Translations under genes and position numbers: made by a program
Notes under the pieces: generated by a model
What the model was told of the DNA's origin: nothing
The model's database searches: none
Seen by the model: only the letters and a program-made list of their open reading frames with translations
Source of the DNA: an uncultured Psychroserpens sp.
GTDB taxonomy: Bacteria > Bacteroidota > Bacteroidia > Flavobacteriales > Flavobacteriaceae
NCBI RefSeq assembly: GCF_947492715.1
Contig: NZ_CANLNS010000003.1
Span: 310,001 to 374,000, forward strand
DNA length: 64,000 nt
Reading direction: 5' to 3'
Part shown: one piece after another, positions 43,592 through 53,212 of the stretch
How the letters are laid out: each line of letters begins with the position of its first letter
How positions within the stretch are numbered: position 1 is the first letter of the stretch

Positions 43592-44545
43592 ATGACGATA
43601 ACTGATATTACCATAAAGCGCTATGATAGCACATACAAATCTGATTGGGATGAGTTCTTAAACCTGTCGGAGAACGCCACGTTTTTATTTAAAAGAAATT
43701 TCATGGATTACCATCAAGATCGCTTTGATGATTTTTCCTTGATGATATATGACACGGATGATCTCGTAGCGGTTTTTCCAGCTAATCATAAAGATCATCT
43801 GTTATATTCTCATCAAGGTTTAACCTATGGAGGGCTTGTATATTTAAGTGATTTGGATATTAATAGTGTAAAAAAAATAAATAAAGCGCTAGTCGATTAT
43901 TTGTCTAAAGAAGGCATAACACTTATGACCATAAAAACAATGCTCAAAATATATCAGTCTGAGGTTCTAAATCAAGTTGAAGGTTTTGAAAATGTAGAGC
44001 TTATTGCCAGTCATATGGTTTTGGCAATAGATTATAATTCAGATTTTAAAATTCATAAAACAAAGATTAAGAGATATAAAAAGCTAAATAGTAATGGCTT
44101 GACCATAAGAGAAGGTGAAGCAGAGTTTGATGTATTTTGGAATACTATTTTGGTGCCTCGATTAAAAGAAAAGCACAACTCGAAACCTGTACATAGCTTA
44201 TCTGAAATAAAATACTTGCGGGAGCAATTTAAGAAGGAAATTTTGCAATATAATGTTTATAGAGATGATGAAGTTCTTGCTGGAATAACCATTTTCAATA
44301 AAGGAAACGTTGTGAAGTCTCAATATGGCATTGCTACTGCCGAAGGAGAGCGACTCAATGCTTTGGATATGCTTTTTGTATATTTAATTTATAAATATAG
44401 AGATGAAGGGAAGCAGTACTTTTCTATGGGTACTGTTAGTAATGATTCTCAGTTAGGTTATAGCTCTGGTATGTTAAAGCAAAAACAAGAATTTGGTTGT
44501 GATACCTATTTTCAGGAGATAATGAAAGTGACGATAAATGATTAA
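43592..44545 (+). CDS. FemAB/GNAT-like acyltransferase (317 aa)
   Basis: A GNAT-type fold in the FemAB manner: N-terminal [20 protein letters not shown] and [20 protein letters not shown], and a C-terminal GNAT half with [32 protein letters not shown] and [15 protein letters not shown]. It is likely to acylate an amino sugar formed by the adjacent aminotransferase. It overlaps that gene by 8 bases. Confidence 0.8.
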   Translation: MTITDITIKRYDSTYKSDWDEFLNLSENATFLFKRNFMDYHQDRFDDFSLMIYDTDDLVAVFPANHKDHLLYSHQGLTYGGLVYLSDLDINSVKKINKALVDYLSKEGITLMTIKTMLKIYQSEVLNQVEGFENVELIASHMVLAIDYNSDFKIHKTKIKRYKKLNSNGLTIREGEAEFDVFWNTILVPRLKEKHNSKPVHSLSEIKYLREQFKKEILQYNVYRDDEVLAGITIFNKGNVVKSQYGIATAEGERLNALDMLFVYLIYKYRDEGKQYFSMGTVSNDSQLGYSSGMLKQKQEFGCDTYFQEIMKVTIND

Positions 44546-45641
44546 ATTTTTAGACTTAAACAAGATTAATTCGAGATATGAAGAGGCGTTTACTTCAAAG
44601 TTCAAAACGTTCTTAAATTCTGGATACTATATAAAAGGCTCTAGTGTAAAATCTTTTGAAAAGAACTTTGCCGAGTACTGTAATACCAAATATTGTATTG
44701 GTGTTGGCAATGGTTTGGATGCACTTACTTTAATATTTAAAGCCTATATAGAACTTGGTAAATTAACTCAGGGAGATCAAGTTATTGTTCCTGCTAATAC
44801 GTACATCGCGTCGTTATTAGCGGTTATAAATTCTGGATTGGAGCCAGTTTTTGTTGAACCTGATGAAAAGACCTACAATATATCTCCAACAGAGATTGAA
44901 AAGCATATTTCGACTAAAACCAAAGCAATCCTTGCCGTTCATTTATATGGTCAATTGGCAGATATGACAGCTATAAATAAAATCGCTAAGGTTAATAAGT
45001 TATTAGTTATCGAAGACGCTGCCCAAGCTCATGGGGCTGTGTCTATTTCCGAAGAACAAAAAGCAGGAAATCTATCTGATGCAGCTGGGTTTAGCTTCTA
45101 TCCTACAAAAAACCTTGGGGCTTTGGGTGATGCTGGGGCTGTGACAACTAATGACGAACAACTTGCCAACTGTATCTCATTATTACATAACTATGGAAGT
45201 TCTAAAAAGTATATCAATGAGATTATAGGTGTTAATAGTAGATTAGATGAGTTACAAGCTCTATTCTTAAATGTTAAACTTGATGACCTAGATGACGATA
45301 ATAAAAGGCGTCAGGACATAGCGAAACGCTATTTAGAAGGAATTAATAACCCTAAAATAGAGCTGCCGTATTATGATTTATCGTCTAACCACGTGTTTCA
45401 TGTGTTCGTAGTACGCGTGCAAAATAGAGAAGAATTTACTAATTATTTAGAAAAAGTTCAAATAGGTTATCTTATTCATTATCCTATTGCTCCACATAGG
45501 CAAAAAGCGCTATTGCAATATAAATCTTTATATTTGCCAATCACAGAAGCTATACATGAGACCGTTGTAAGTATTCCAATGAGCCCTGTAATGACTAATG
45601 ATGAGATTGAAACAATTATTAATGCCCTAAACAATTATTAA
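44538..45641 (+). CDS. DegT/DnrJ/EryC1/StrS aminotransferase, FdtB-like (367 aa)
   Basis: PLP-dependent sugar aminotransferase. The catalytic lysine is Lys191 in [14 protein letters not shown], with the PLP-contact motif [13 protein letters not shown]. Close to FdtB/QdtB, which aminate dTDP-3-keto-6-deoxyhexoses. The sugar ketoisomerase needed upstream is encoded separately at 50894. The stop codon is made by the first copy of a 19-base duplication (45612-45649). Confidence 0.92.
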   Translation: MIKFLDLNKINSRYEEAFTSKFKTFLNSGYYIKGSSVKSFEKNFAEYCNTKYCIGVGNGLDALTLIFKAYIELGKLTQGDQVIVPANTYIASLLAVINSGLEPVFVEPDEKTYNISPTEIEKHISTKTKAILAVHLYGQLADMTAINKIAKVNKLLVIEDAAQAHGAVSISEEQKAGNLSDAAGFSFYPTKNLGALGDAGAVTTNDEQLANCISLLHNYGSSKKYINEIIGVNSRLDELQALFLNVKLDDLDDDNKRRQDIAKRYLEGINNPKIELPYYDLSSNHVFHVFVVRVQNREEFTNYLEKVQIGYLIHYPIAPHRQKALLQYKSLYLPITEAIHETVVSIPMSPVMTNDEIETIINALNNY

Positions 45642-45649
45642 TGCCCTAA
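45612..45649 (+). repeat. 19-bp tandem duplication at the stop of the aminotransferase gene
   Basis: ACAATTATTAATGCCCTAA occurs twice without a gap. The stop TAA (45639-45641) falls in the second copy. Confidence 0.9.
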
Positions 45650-45660
45650 ACCTTTATTAA

Positions 45661-46962
45661 TTGAAAAACTTAATAAAATACATTAACACTAATGTATTGT
45701 TTAAAGTTGCACACCTTAATTCGGCAACGATTGTCACCAAAATCATAGCTGGTATTTTAACATCAAAGGCTATTGCTATATTTATTGGTGTTGAGGGTAT
45801 GGCGCTTATTGGAAATCTGAGGAATTTTTTAAGTGCGTCACAATCGGTGTCTATTTTAGGATCCTACAATGGTGTTGTTAAAACCATCGCAAAATTTAAA
45901 GACGATAGTATAAAATTAAGCCAAACCTTATCTACGGCTTATTATCTGTGTTTTTTTTCTACTCTAATCGTATCGTTTCTATGCTATTATAACGCCCAGT
46001 TTGTAAACGATTTTTTGTTTTCTTCAAACTATAATTTTGCCTACATCATAAAAATAATGGCTTTAGCGCTACCCTTTTATGCATTGAATATGATGAGTTT
46101 TTCAATAATGAATGGGTTTTCAAATTACAAGATGCTACTCATTATTAACATCATTGGTCAAATTTTAGGCTTACTCATTACGTTACTTTTAATTTATCAA
46201 AACCATATTGATGGAGCATTAATAGCAGCTGTAATTGCACCTTCTCTTATATTTTTAATCACCTTGGTTGGTATTATTAATAGACGAAATTTAATGACTT
46301 ATATTAAAACAGATCATATCAGTTTTGATATTCTGAAATCGTTTGGACCTTATGCAGCAATGGCACTGGTTACCGCAATTGCTTTGCCTGTGATTTCAAT
46401 ATTTATACGTAATTACATTATTGCTGAAGTAGGTATAAAGGAGGCTGGTTATTGGGAGGCCATGAATAGAATATCAAACTATTATTTGATGTTTATTACC
46501 TCTGTTATTACCTTGTATATTGTTCCAAGGTTTAGCGAAATTGATAGTAAAAAAGAATTTAGAAAAGAGGTTTTTGGCTTTTATAAATCGGTGATGCCTA
46601 TTTTTGGAGCTGGTCTTATACTGCTCTACTTTTTAAAACCACTCATTGTACCGCTTATCTTTTCCGACGAATTTAAACCTGTAGAAGATTTGTTTTTATG
46701 GCAACTCCTAGGAGATTTTGTCAAAGTATTATCAATTGTTATTGCCTATCAATTTTTGGCAAAGAAAATGTTTACGCACTTTATTATAATTGAAGTGTTC
46801 TTGGTGATAATGCTATATATTTCTAGTATTTACCTCATTGATGTTTTTGGAGTTGAAGGTGCGGTCATAGCACATTTCTTAAGTTACTTAATGCACTTTG
46901 GTATTGTCTTGCTTATTTTTGGATCGTCCTTATTTGGAATTATTCCGCAAGAAGATAAATGA
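45661..46962 (+). CDS. O-antigen flippase, Wzx-like, copy 1 (433 aa)
   Basis: Polysaccharide-biosynthesis flippase with about 12 helices. The start is TTG at 45661. Identical themes to the next gene: SKAIAIFIGVEGMALIGNL, VTAIALPVISIFIRNYIIAE, EAGYWEAMNRISNYYLMF and LFLWQLLGDFVKVLSIVIAY. It moves lipid-linked sugar units to the periplasmic face. It follows the aminotransferase by 19 bases. Confidence 0.9.
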   Translation: MKNLIKYINTNVLFKVAHLNSATIVTKIIAGILTSKAIAIFIGVEGMALIGNLRNFLSASQSVSILGSYNGVVKTIAKFKDDSIKLSQTLSTAYYLCFFSTLIVSFLCYYNAQFVNDFLFSSNYNFAYIIKIMALALPFYALNMMSFSIMNGFSNYKMLLIINIIGQILGLLITLLLIYQNHIDGALIAAVIAPSLIFLITLVGIINRRNLMTYIKTDHISFDILKSFGPYAAMALVTAIALPVISIFIRNYIIAEVGIKEAGYWEAMNRISNYYLMFITSVITLYIVPRFSEIDSKKEFRKEVFGFYKSVMPIFGAGLILLYFLKPLIVPLIFSDEFKPVEDLFLWQLLGDFVKVLSIVIAYQFLAKKMFTHFIIIEVFLVIMLYISSIYLIDVFGVEGAVIAHFLSYLMHFGIVLLIFGSSLFGIIPQEDK

Positions 46963-47002
46963 TATACATAAATAGTGTATTTTTATAGAGAGTTACTTTA
47001 TA

Positions 47003-48316
47003 ATGAAACAGAGACTAAAGCATCTTATAAATAATAATTTACTTCTTAAAATAGCATCGATAAACTCTGTTTCTGTTGCGTTAAGGATTTTTTCAGGACT
47101 TATAACTTCTAAACTTTTGGCTATTTTTATTGGACCAAATGGATTAGCTTACATTGGAAACTTACACGATGTTATAAACTCAGGAAAAGCATTTTCAACC
47201 TTAGGACTTGGTAACGGTATTGTAAAGTATGTTGCCGAGTTTAGAGATAACATCATAGAGTTAGGTAAAATAGTGTCTACAGTGTTTTACTGTATTCTAG
47301 GGGCTTTAATAATCATATCTTTGTTTGTTTATTTTAATGCTCAAACTCTTAATGACATTATTTTTACATCAGATAATGATTATGCCTACATTATTAGATT
47401 TCTGGGTGTTGTTTTACCTCTCTATGCATTTAAAACAGTCATGTTTTCAATTTTAAATGGCTTATCGAGGTTCAAGCAAATATTACACATAACAATCGTA
47501 GCTCAAATTATAGGATTACTCCTCAATGTCCTACTTATATGGAAGTTTCAGCTTAAAGGTGCGTTGTTGTCTATCTTAATTGTTGAGATCGTATTGTTCT
47601 TGATAACTTTAGTTAGTGCGTCTGATCTCTGGAAATATTTTAGATTAATTTCATTAAAGAAAATAGCTGTAGTACATATTAAAAATTTAGGTGCATTTAC
47701 AATAATGGCTTTGTTTTCAGCTACTGTTTTACCTCTTGTGAGTGTGTTTATTAGAAATTATATTATAGATGATTATGGTGAAAGCCAAGCAGGATTCTGG
47801 GTTGCGATGCAAAGGATTTCTAATTATTATCTAATGTTTGTGACGTCGCTAATTACCTTATATATCCTACCACGCTTTTCGCAAATTAATACGAGTATGG
47901 GGTTTAGAAAAGAAGTGTTTTCTTTTTATAAAACGATAGTGCCTCTGTTTTTTGTAGGTCTCGTTATTATATACTTTTTGAGAAGTTTTATTATTAACCT
48001 CGTTTTTGATAAAGACTTTCAGCCAGTTACAGACTTGTTTTTATGGCAGCTTTTAGGTGATTTTATAAAAGTACTTTCTTTAGTGATATCCTACCAGTTT
48101 ATTGCTAAAAAAATGGTTTGGCACTATATTATTGTTGAAACTTTGGCTATTGCTACAATATTAGTAACAAGTATAATATGTATTGACTATTACGGTTTGA
48201 TAGGAGTAGTTAAAGCACATTTTGTGTCTTATCTTATTCATTTTGCTATATTGTTGTTTATATTTAGAAAGTCACTCTTTGGTAAATTCAATACACTAAA
48301 AGAAAACCATGATTAA
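47003..48316 (+). CDS. O-antigen flippase, Wzx-like, copy 2 (437 aa)
   Basis: A paralogue of the gene just before (LLAIFIGPNGLAYIGNL, LPLVSVFIRNYIIDDYGESQ, AGFWVAMQRISNYYLMF, FLWQLLGDFIKVLSLVISY). The copies share the same length and motif order but have diverged widely, so the duplication is old or reflects two substrates. It overlaps the downstream acyltransferase by 8 bases. Confidence 0.9.
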   Translation: MKQRLKHLINNNLLLKIASINSVSVALRIFSGLITSKLLAIFIGPNGLAYIGNLHDVINSGKAFSTLGLGNGIVKYVAEFRDNIIELGKIVSTVFYCILGALIIISLFVYFNAQTLNDIIFTSDNDYAYIIRFLGVVLPLYAFKTVMFSILNGLSRFKQILHITIVAQIIGLLLNVLLIWKFQLKGALLSILIVEIVLFLITLVSASDLWKYFRLISLKKIAVVHIKNLGAFTIMALFSATVLPLVSVFIRNYIIDDYGESQAGFWVAMQRISNYYLMFVTSLITLYILPRFSQINTSMGFRKEVFSFYKTIVPLFFVGLVIIYFLRSFIINLVFDKDFQPVTDLFLWQLLGDFIKVLSLVISYQFIAKKMVWHYIIVETLAIATILVTSIICIDYYGLIGVVKAHFVSYLIHFAILLFIFRKSLFGKFNTLKENHD

Positions 48317-48875
48317 ACGCATAGCTGCTAATTTATATATGAGACTAAGAAAACTAATCTATTCTAGTTTTTCTAACAATACTGATGTAGAAGGAACTTA
48401 TATTGCTTTGCAGCCTGTTGTCATTAGAGGTAAAGGTAAAATTTGCCTTGATGAAAATGTTAAATTTGGAGTAACCAATTCTCCATTTTTCTATAACACG
48501 TATGCTTATTTGGAGGCGCGACATGAAAATGCCATAATAAAAATTGGAAAAAATGTTAACTGCAATAACTCGATAAGTATTACTGCAGAGAAATCAATTA
48601 TTATAAAAGATGACGTGTTAATTGGTTACAATTGCCAAATTAGTGATAGCAATTTTCATGATTTACATCCAGAAAAACGTTTGGAAACTGATCCGAAACC
48701 TGAGAGAGTCACTATCGAAAATAATGTATTTATTGGTAATAATGTTACCATCTTAAAAGGAGTTACAATCGGAGAGAATACTGTAATTGCTGCTGGTTCT
48801 ATTGTTACAAAATCATTCCCTTCTAATGTCATCATTGGGGGCTGCCCAGCATCTGTCATTAATGCTCTAGACTAA
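48309..48875 (+). CDS. Hexapeptide-repeat acyltransferase, WbbJ-like (188 aa)
   Basis: Left-handed beta-helix fold: repeated hexad pattern from residue about 75 (IKIGKNVNCNNSISIT, IIIKDDVLIGYNCQIS) and the classical terminus VFIGNNVTILKGVTIGENTV then IAAGSIVTKSFPSNVIIGGC. It has the histidine region FHDLHPEKR. It would acetylate a sugar, and is possibly the FdtC-type step. It ends overlapping the convergent glycosyltransferase by 4 bases. Confidence 0.92.
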   Translation: MIKRIAANLYMRLRKLIYSSFSNNTDVEGTYIALQPVVIRGKGKICLDENVKFGVTNSPFFYNTYAYLEARHENAIIKIGKNVNCNNSISITAEKSIIIKDDVLIGYNCQISDSNFHDLHPEKRLETDPKPERVTIENNVFIGNNVTILKGVTIGENTVIAAGSIVTKSFPSNVIIGGCPASVINALD

Positions 48876-50011
48876 TTTTTGTTCCAGATATCAACATATT
48901 TGCCTGCTATATTTATATAGTTATGTTCTTTTTCTATAAACGCTCTGGCATTATTAGAAATACTAATAATTTGCTCTGGGTTAGTGATGAGCCATTCTAA
49001 ATTTTTAACTAAGCTGTCTACCTCAGGTTTTGCATTTATGGCTACTTTGTTTTTTTCCAATCCATAATAGTCAAGCCATTCTTTTTCTGCACCAGTAAAT
49101 ACAACTTTGCCCTTGGCCATGGCTTCTAAAGCATTATAACCTTGATCGTATCCGTAGGCTTGATCAAGTAAGATATGACATTCAGCGTAAAGTTTAATGT
49201 ATTGCTCATAGGGTATACTATATGTTGTTTTGATCTCTACTTTGTCGGGATATTTTTGTTCAATAATTTTTAATGCCTCTTCGAAGTATTTGTTTCCTTT
49301 TTTGACAACAGCACTTTTATTCACACCATGGAAAATTTTAATTTTCCCATCAATAGAAAATGGAATACATTTTATTTTTTCAGTGTTTATGGCATTAGGG
49401 ATTAAGCCCAAATATTTAGAATGTCCTAATAAAGGCAAATGATAATCCATGTCTGTAGCAATGACTCCATTAGCATGTTTGTAAATGAAATGATGTAAAT
49501 TGGTAAACTCTGGGTTTAAATATTGAAGCTGAAATTTATAAAGTTTATGAAGAGATTCATCTGCTAAATAAGGACTCATGATACTGTATCTAAATTTCCC
49601 TTCCATCATAAATGTCATACATTGGTGGTCAATACCGCACGATAGCAAAAACAACTTCTTATTATGCTTAAGTAAACGTTTGATAAACCGTTTCTCATAC
49701 TTGGCTTGAATTACTAATGGTGACTCATTAATTAGCTGAACCACATCAAATCCCTTCATCTTTTTGAAATGATAAAGTGCTTTTAAATAAACTTCAATAG
49801 AACCTAAATCAATTGATGTAAGTTTATAAAAAGCGACTTTTAATTTTTTGAGTAGAGGTTTATGAAACGAATGGTCTACGAAAATATCAACGGGATAGTT
49901 TTTAAACCCATCACCATTTCCAACGATAACCACATCATGACCTAATTTAGTAAGACCTTCTTTTAAAGAATTATGAAGCCTACTATATTCTCCAACCAAC
50001 AATATTCGCAT
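48872..50011 (-). CDS. Glycosyltransferase, GT4-like (379 aa)
   Basis: Two Rossmann-like domains: RILLVGEYSRLHNSLKEGL then LGHDVVIVGNGDGF at the start, and the C-terminal donor-binding part with KIKIFHGVNKSAVVKKGNK and YNALEAMAKGKVVFTGAEK. It is encoded on the opposite strand to its neighbours. It is a likely inverting/retaining GT-B enzyme for the surface polysaccharide. The donor is unknown. Confidence 0.9.
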   Translation of the reverse strand: MRILLVGEYSRLHNSLKEGLTKLGHDVVIVGNGDGFKNYPVDIFVDHSFHKPLLKKLKVAFYKLTSIDLGSIEVYLKALYHFKKMKGFDVVQLINESPLVIQAKYEKRFIKRLLKHNKKLFLLSCGIDHQCMTFMMEGKFRYSIMSPYLADESLHKLYKFQLQYLNPEFTNLHHFIYKHANGVIATDMDYHLPLLGHSKYLGLIPNAINTEKIKCIPFSIDGKIKIFHGVNKSAVVKKGNKYFEEALKIIEQKYPDKVEIKTTYSIPYEQYIKLYAECHILLDQAYGYDQGYNALEAMAKGKVVFTGAEKEWLDYYGLEKNKVAINAKPEVDSLVKNLEWLITNPEQIISISNNARAFIEKEHNYINIAGKYVDIWNKN

Positions 50012-50070
50012 AAAAAATATTACTTTTAAGCAAAAATAAGAATTCCCTTAACATAGCAATTGTTTAGCTA

Positions 50071-50904
50071 ATGTCATTACACATCGAAATTTTAATATCT
50101 ACAATGTTTAAAGAGGATCTAAGTTTCTTAGAGCCAATGTTTCAACATAATGATATTAACGACTTTGATATTATTATTGTTAATCAAACTACCGAAGACA
50201 AATTTTTGACCTCTGAGAACTCCAAAATTAAAGTTATTAATTCTTTGGAACGTGGTTCACCAGCGAGTCGAAATTTGGCGATACAAAATGCTACAAAGGA
50301 TATTTGCTTGATGTCTGATGATGATATTGTGTATCAATCCAATTTATTGAAAACAATAGAGATGGCATATGCGAATTGCCCAGAAGCCTCTATGATTTCT
50401 TTTGAAGCTATTGATGAAGATGGACAATTATATACAAACTATTACCCCGAAGGAGAGCATACTAAAGAAACGCTAAAGAGAATTTACACTTGGGTCATTA
50501 CATTTAGAAGATCAGTTTTTAAAGAAGAACAGATTTACTTTAATCACTATTTTGGAGTTGGATCTGTTTTTAAAGGTGTTACAGAGTACGTTTTTTTAAG
50601 AAATGCTTATGATAAGGGCTTGCTAATGCATCATGTGGCAGAGACCATAGTGATGCATCCCAATGAAAGTTCGGGGAGGAGAATGGGTGGTGATAATGCC
50701 ATATATGCCAGAGCAGCAATGCATCAAAGGTTTTATGGTAATTTGAGTTATCTTTGGCTCGTCAAGTATATCTTTTTTCTTGTAAGACACCGTTTTATTG
50801 CTTTTAAAGAGATTATTTATAAATTTTCCGTAGGAATTAAAGGCATTAAAATGTATAAGACGTTGAAATCTCAAGGTAAAATAGATGAACTCCATGAATA
50901 TTGA
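50071..50904 (+). CDS. Glycosyltransferase family 2 (277 aa)
   Basis: An N-terminal fold with LHIEILISTMFKEDLSF, ERGSPASRNLAIQNA and the DxD region ICLMSDDDIVYQSNL. The C-terminal half has HHVAETIVMHPNESSGRRMG. It lies between a minus-strand GT and the FdtA-like gene, which overlaps its end. The acceptor is unknown. Confidence 0.88.
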   Translation: MSLHIEILISTMFKEDLSFLEPMFQHNDINDFDIIIVNQTTEDKFLTSENSKIKVINSLERGSPASRNLAIQNATKDICLMSDDDIVYQSNLLKTIEMAYANCPEASMISFEAIDEDGQLYTNYYPEGEHTKETLKRIYTWVITFRRSVFKEEQIYFNHYFGVGSVFKGVTEYVFLRNAYDKGLLMHHVAETIVMHPNESSGRRMGGDNAIYARAAMHQRFYGNLSYLWLVKYIFFLVRHRFIAFKEIIYKFSVGIKGIKMYKTLKSQGKIDELHEY

Positions 50905-51289
50905 AATCATAAACATACCAAAAATCACTGATCCAAGAGGTAACCTAGCCGTCATTGAAAAAGATAATATTCCTTATGCAATAAAGAGAGTTTACTATTT
51001 ATATGACGTACCTAGCGATGCCTACAGAGGAGGGCATGCACATAAAGATCAAATTGAACTTTTAATTGCTTTAAGTGGAAGTTTTGAAGTCGTCTTAGAT
51101 GATGGGACAGTTAAGAAAAAAGTGATGCTAAATAAACCCGATAAAGGCTTGTTGATTCCTACAGGAGTTTGGAGAGAACTTGAAAACTTTTCATCAGGAG
51201 CTATTTGTCTGGTTTTAGCCTCTGATAGTTTTGATGAATCTGATTATATCAGGAATTATAAAGACTTTAAGACTTATAAAGGTTTATAG
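50894..51289 (+). CDS. FdtA/WxcM-type sugar 3,4-ketoisomerase (cupin)
   Basis: A cupin-fold isomerase: DPRGNLAVIEKDNIPYAIKR, YRGGHAHKDQIELLIALSG and LLIPTGVWRELENFSSGAIC. It would convert dTDP-4-keto-6-deoxyglucose to its 3-keto isomer, the substrate of the FdtB-like aminotransferase encoded 5 kb upstream. The second ATG at 50894 (MNIEIINIPK) is the more likely start. An ATG at 50885 adds three residues. It overlaps the stop of the preceding GT. Confidence 0.9.
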   Translation: MNIEIINIPKITDPRGNLAVIEKDNIPYAIKRVYYLYDVPSDAYRGGHAHKDQIELLIALSGSFEVVLDDGTVKKKVMLNKPDKGLLIPTGVWRELENFSSGAICLVLASDSFDESDYIRNYKDFKTYKGL

Positions 51290-52197
51290 TATACTTTCTT
51301 ACCGTTTAAACTTTTGATTTTTAAAAGCGAATTGATGACCCATTTTGGAACCATCAATAATAAATTTTGCTTCCAAGTAAGATTCTTGGGATTAATAGCA
51401 TTTTTATAAAATTTAAAGGATGTTTTGTCATCATATAACTTACTAAATATAGCCAAAGTATAACGGTTACGGTCTAAATACGTTTTTAGATGTAGGTTTT
51501 TTTTCTCTTCTTCATGATAACTATCATATTTGGGTTTGCCAGCTACACCCTTAATATTATTTGATAAACTATCACGATTGTAAACATAATAAACCAAAAT
51601 TTTAGGACTAAACACAATAGGATAATGTAGGCCTACTCTAATCCAAAAATCAGTGTCTTCTCCAGAGGTGTAGTTCGTATTAAAAGGTCCAGTAGTAGCA
51701 ATAATAGAGGTTTTAAAAACAACACTAGAACCAGAGAGTATCGCATGCTTTTTGCTAGCTTCAAAAAAATCTAAAATCAAGAGATCTTCGGTTAAACTGA
51801 AACTATAAGAAACAGGAATGTGTTTGCTATCATATTGATGAGCTATGGCACACGAAAATACTGCGTGATTAGGATGCGTTTTTATAGCATGTTCAATATG
51901 TTCTAAAAATTGCTTGTCCCAGATATCGTCACCATCTAAAAGCGCAATAAACTTACCTTTTGCAATATCAATACCTTTATTACGTGCATGCGAAGCGCCG
52001 AGGTTGTCCTGAATAATGATGTTTAGCCTTGAATCTTCAAATTCGTTTAATACCTGTAAACTCCCATCTGTAGAACCATCATTTACTACAATAATTTCAA
52101 AATCGTCAAAAGTCTGGTCAAGTACCGAATTTATGGTAGCGCCAATATACTTTTCCTTATTGTAAACCGAAATGATAACTGAAAAAAAGGGAGTCAT
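51274..52197 (-). CDS. Glycosyltransferase family 2 (307 aa)
   Basis: A canonical GT-A start: FFSVIISVYNKEKYIGATIN, FEIIVVNDGSTDGSLQVLN, NLGASHARNKGIDIAKGKF, then ALLDGDDIWDKQFLEH with the DxD. It ends 16 bases inside the FdtA-like gene on the opposite strand. Confidence 0.93.
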   Translation of the reverse strand: MTPFFSVIISVYNKEKYIGATINSVLDQTFDDFEIIVVNDGSTDGSLQVLNEFEDSRLNIIIQDNLGASHARNKGIDIAKGKFIALLDGDDIWDKQFLEHIEHAIKTHPNHAVFSCAIAHQYDSKHIPVSYSFSLTEDLLILDFFEASKKHAILSGSSVVFKTSIIATTGPFNTNYTSGEDTDFWIRVGLHYPIVFSPKILVYYVYNRDSLSNNIKGVAGKPKYDSYHEEEKKNLHLKTYLDRNRYTLAIFSKLYDDKTSFKFYKNAINPKNLTWKQNLLLMVPKWVINSLLKIKSLNGKKVYYKPL

Positions 52198-52404
52198 AGT
52201 TGAAAATCTTCACGACATAATCATCCAAAAATAGTAAATATTATGCCAACATATTTCAATAATTTACAAAGACAGAAATATCTTACAAATAATTACAGAA
52301 AAATCGTAACTAGTAATTGATTGTCAATAATTTAACACTAAATTTATGATATTTTAATTGTAAGTTTTTACCTTCATTGATATTAACTTTAAATCTATTA
52401 TATC

Positions 52405-53211
52405 ATGAAAAAATTATTATGTATGGCAGTATTTGCCGGATTTTTAACAACAAACGCTCAAAATACCTTTCCTGTGCCTACAGGAAATGTAGGTATAGGC
52501 ACATTAACGCCATCCGAAGCTTTGGAAGTTGTAGGGACTGTTAAAGCTAAATTTGCTTTTTTTAATAATTCTCTCCCCGATGGGACAATTTTTATAGATG
52601 CTGCAGACAGAGGTGCACAAACACAATTGCTTGGGGCAGGGACCGACTCTAATGGTCAACCTTTAATGGCTTTTTTCGATTTCCCTCAATCTAATATTGA
52701 TGCTAAAGCTACAATTTGGTTTCATTTAGAAGATAGAAATGATGCCGCGAGATTACGATTTATAGCCCAAGCTAATGGTGCAACTAATTATAAAATTTAC
52801 AATAAAAGTCAGGAGTTTGTATATTCCTTATATGAAAACAGTGATAATGTTTATGTACAAATGCCAAAAGAGAACTCTTATGTTACTATAGGAACTAATT
52901 CTTTTAACGATAATGGTGAATTGTATAACCTAACAGTTAATGGTAAGGTAAGGGCGCATTCGGTGAAAGTCTATACTGATTGGGCTGACTATGTGTTTGA
53001 AGAGGATTACAATTTGCCGACTTTAGAAGAGGTTGAAAAGCATATAAAGACACATGGCCATTTAAAAGACATACCTAGTGCAGCGGAAGTCGAAGATAAT
53101 GGTATTGAGTTAGGTGAGATGAACAAACTTCTACTTCAAAAAATCGAAGAATTAACACTTTACACTATTGAGCTTAAAAAGGAGATAGACGAATTAAAAG
53201 CTAAAAAGTAA
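52405..53211 (+). CDS. Secreted coiled-coil-tailed protein of unknown role (268 aa)
   Basis: The signal peptide ends in TTNAQ. The start of the mature part (VPTGNVGIGTLTPSEALEVV) is the phage-tail/adhesin-type sequence common in Bacteroidota cell-surface proteins. The C-terminus has DYVFEEDYNLPTLEEVEKHI, KDIPSAAEVEDNGIELGEMN, then a coiled coil. It resembles proteins with a C-terminal chaperone-type tail, but lacks the obvious S74 catalytic motif. It lies one base before the metalloprotease gene. Confidence 0.8.
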   Translation: MKKLLCMAVFAGFLTTNAQNTFPVPTGNVGIGTLTPSEALEVVGTVKAKFAFFNNSLPDGTIFIDAADRGAQTQLLGAGTDSNGQPLMAFFDFPQSNIDAKATIWFHLEDRNDAARLRFIAQANGATNYKIYNKSQEFVYSLYENSDNVYVQMPKENSYVTIGTNSFNDNGELYNLTVNGKVRAHSVKVYTDWADYVFEEDYNLPTLEEVEKHIKTHGHLKDIPSAAEVEDNGIELGEMNKLLLQKIEELTLYTIELKKEIDELKAKK

Positions 53212-53212
53212 A

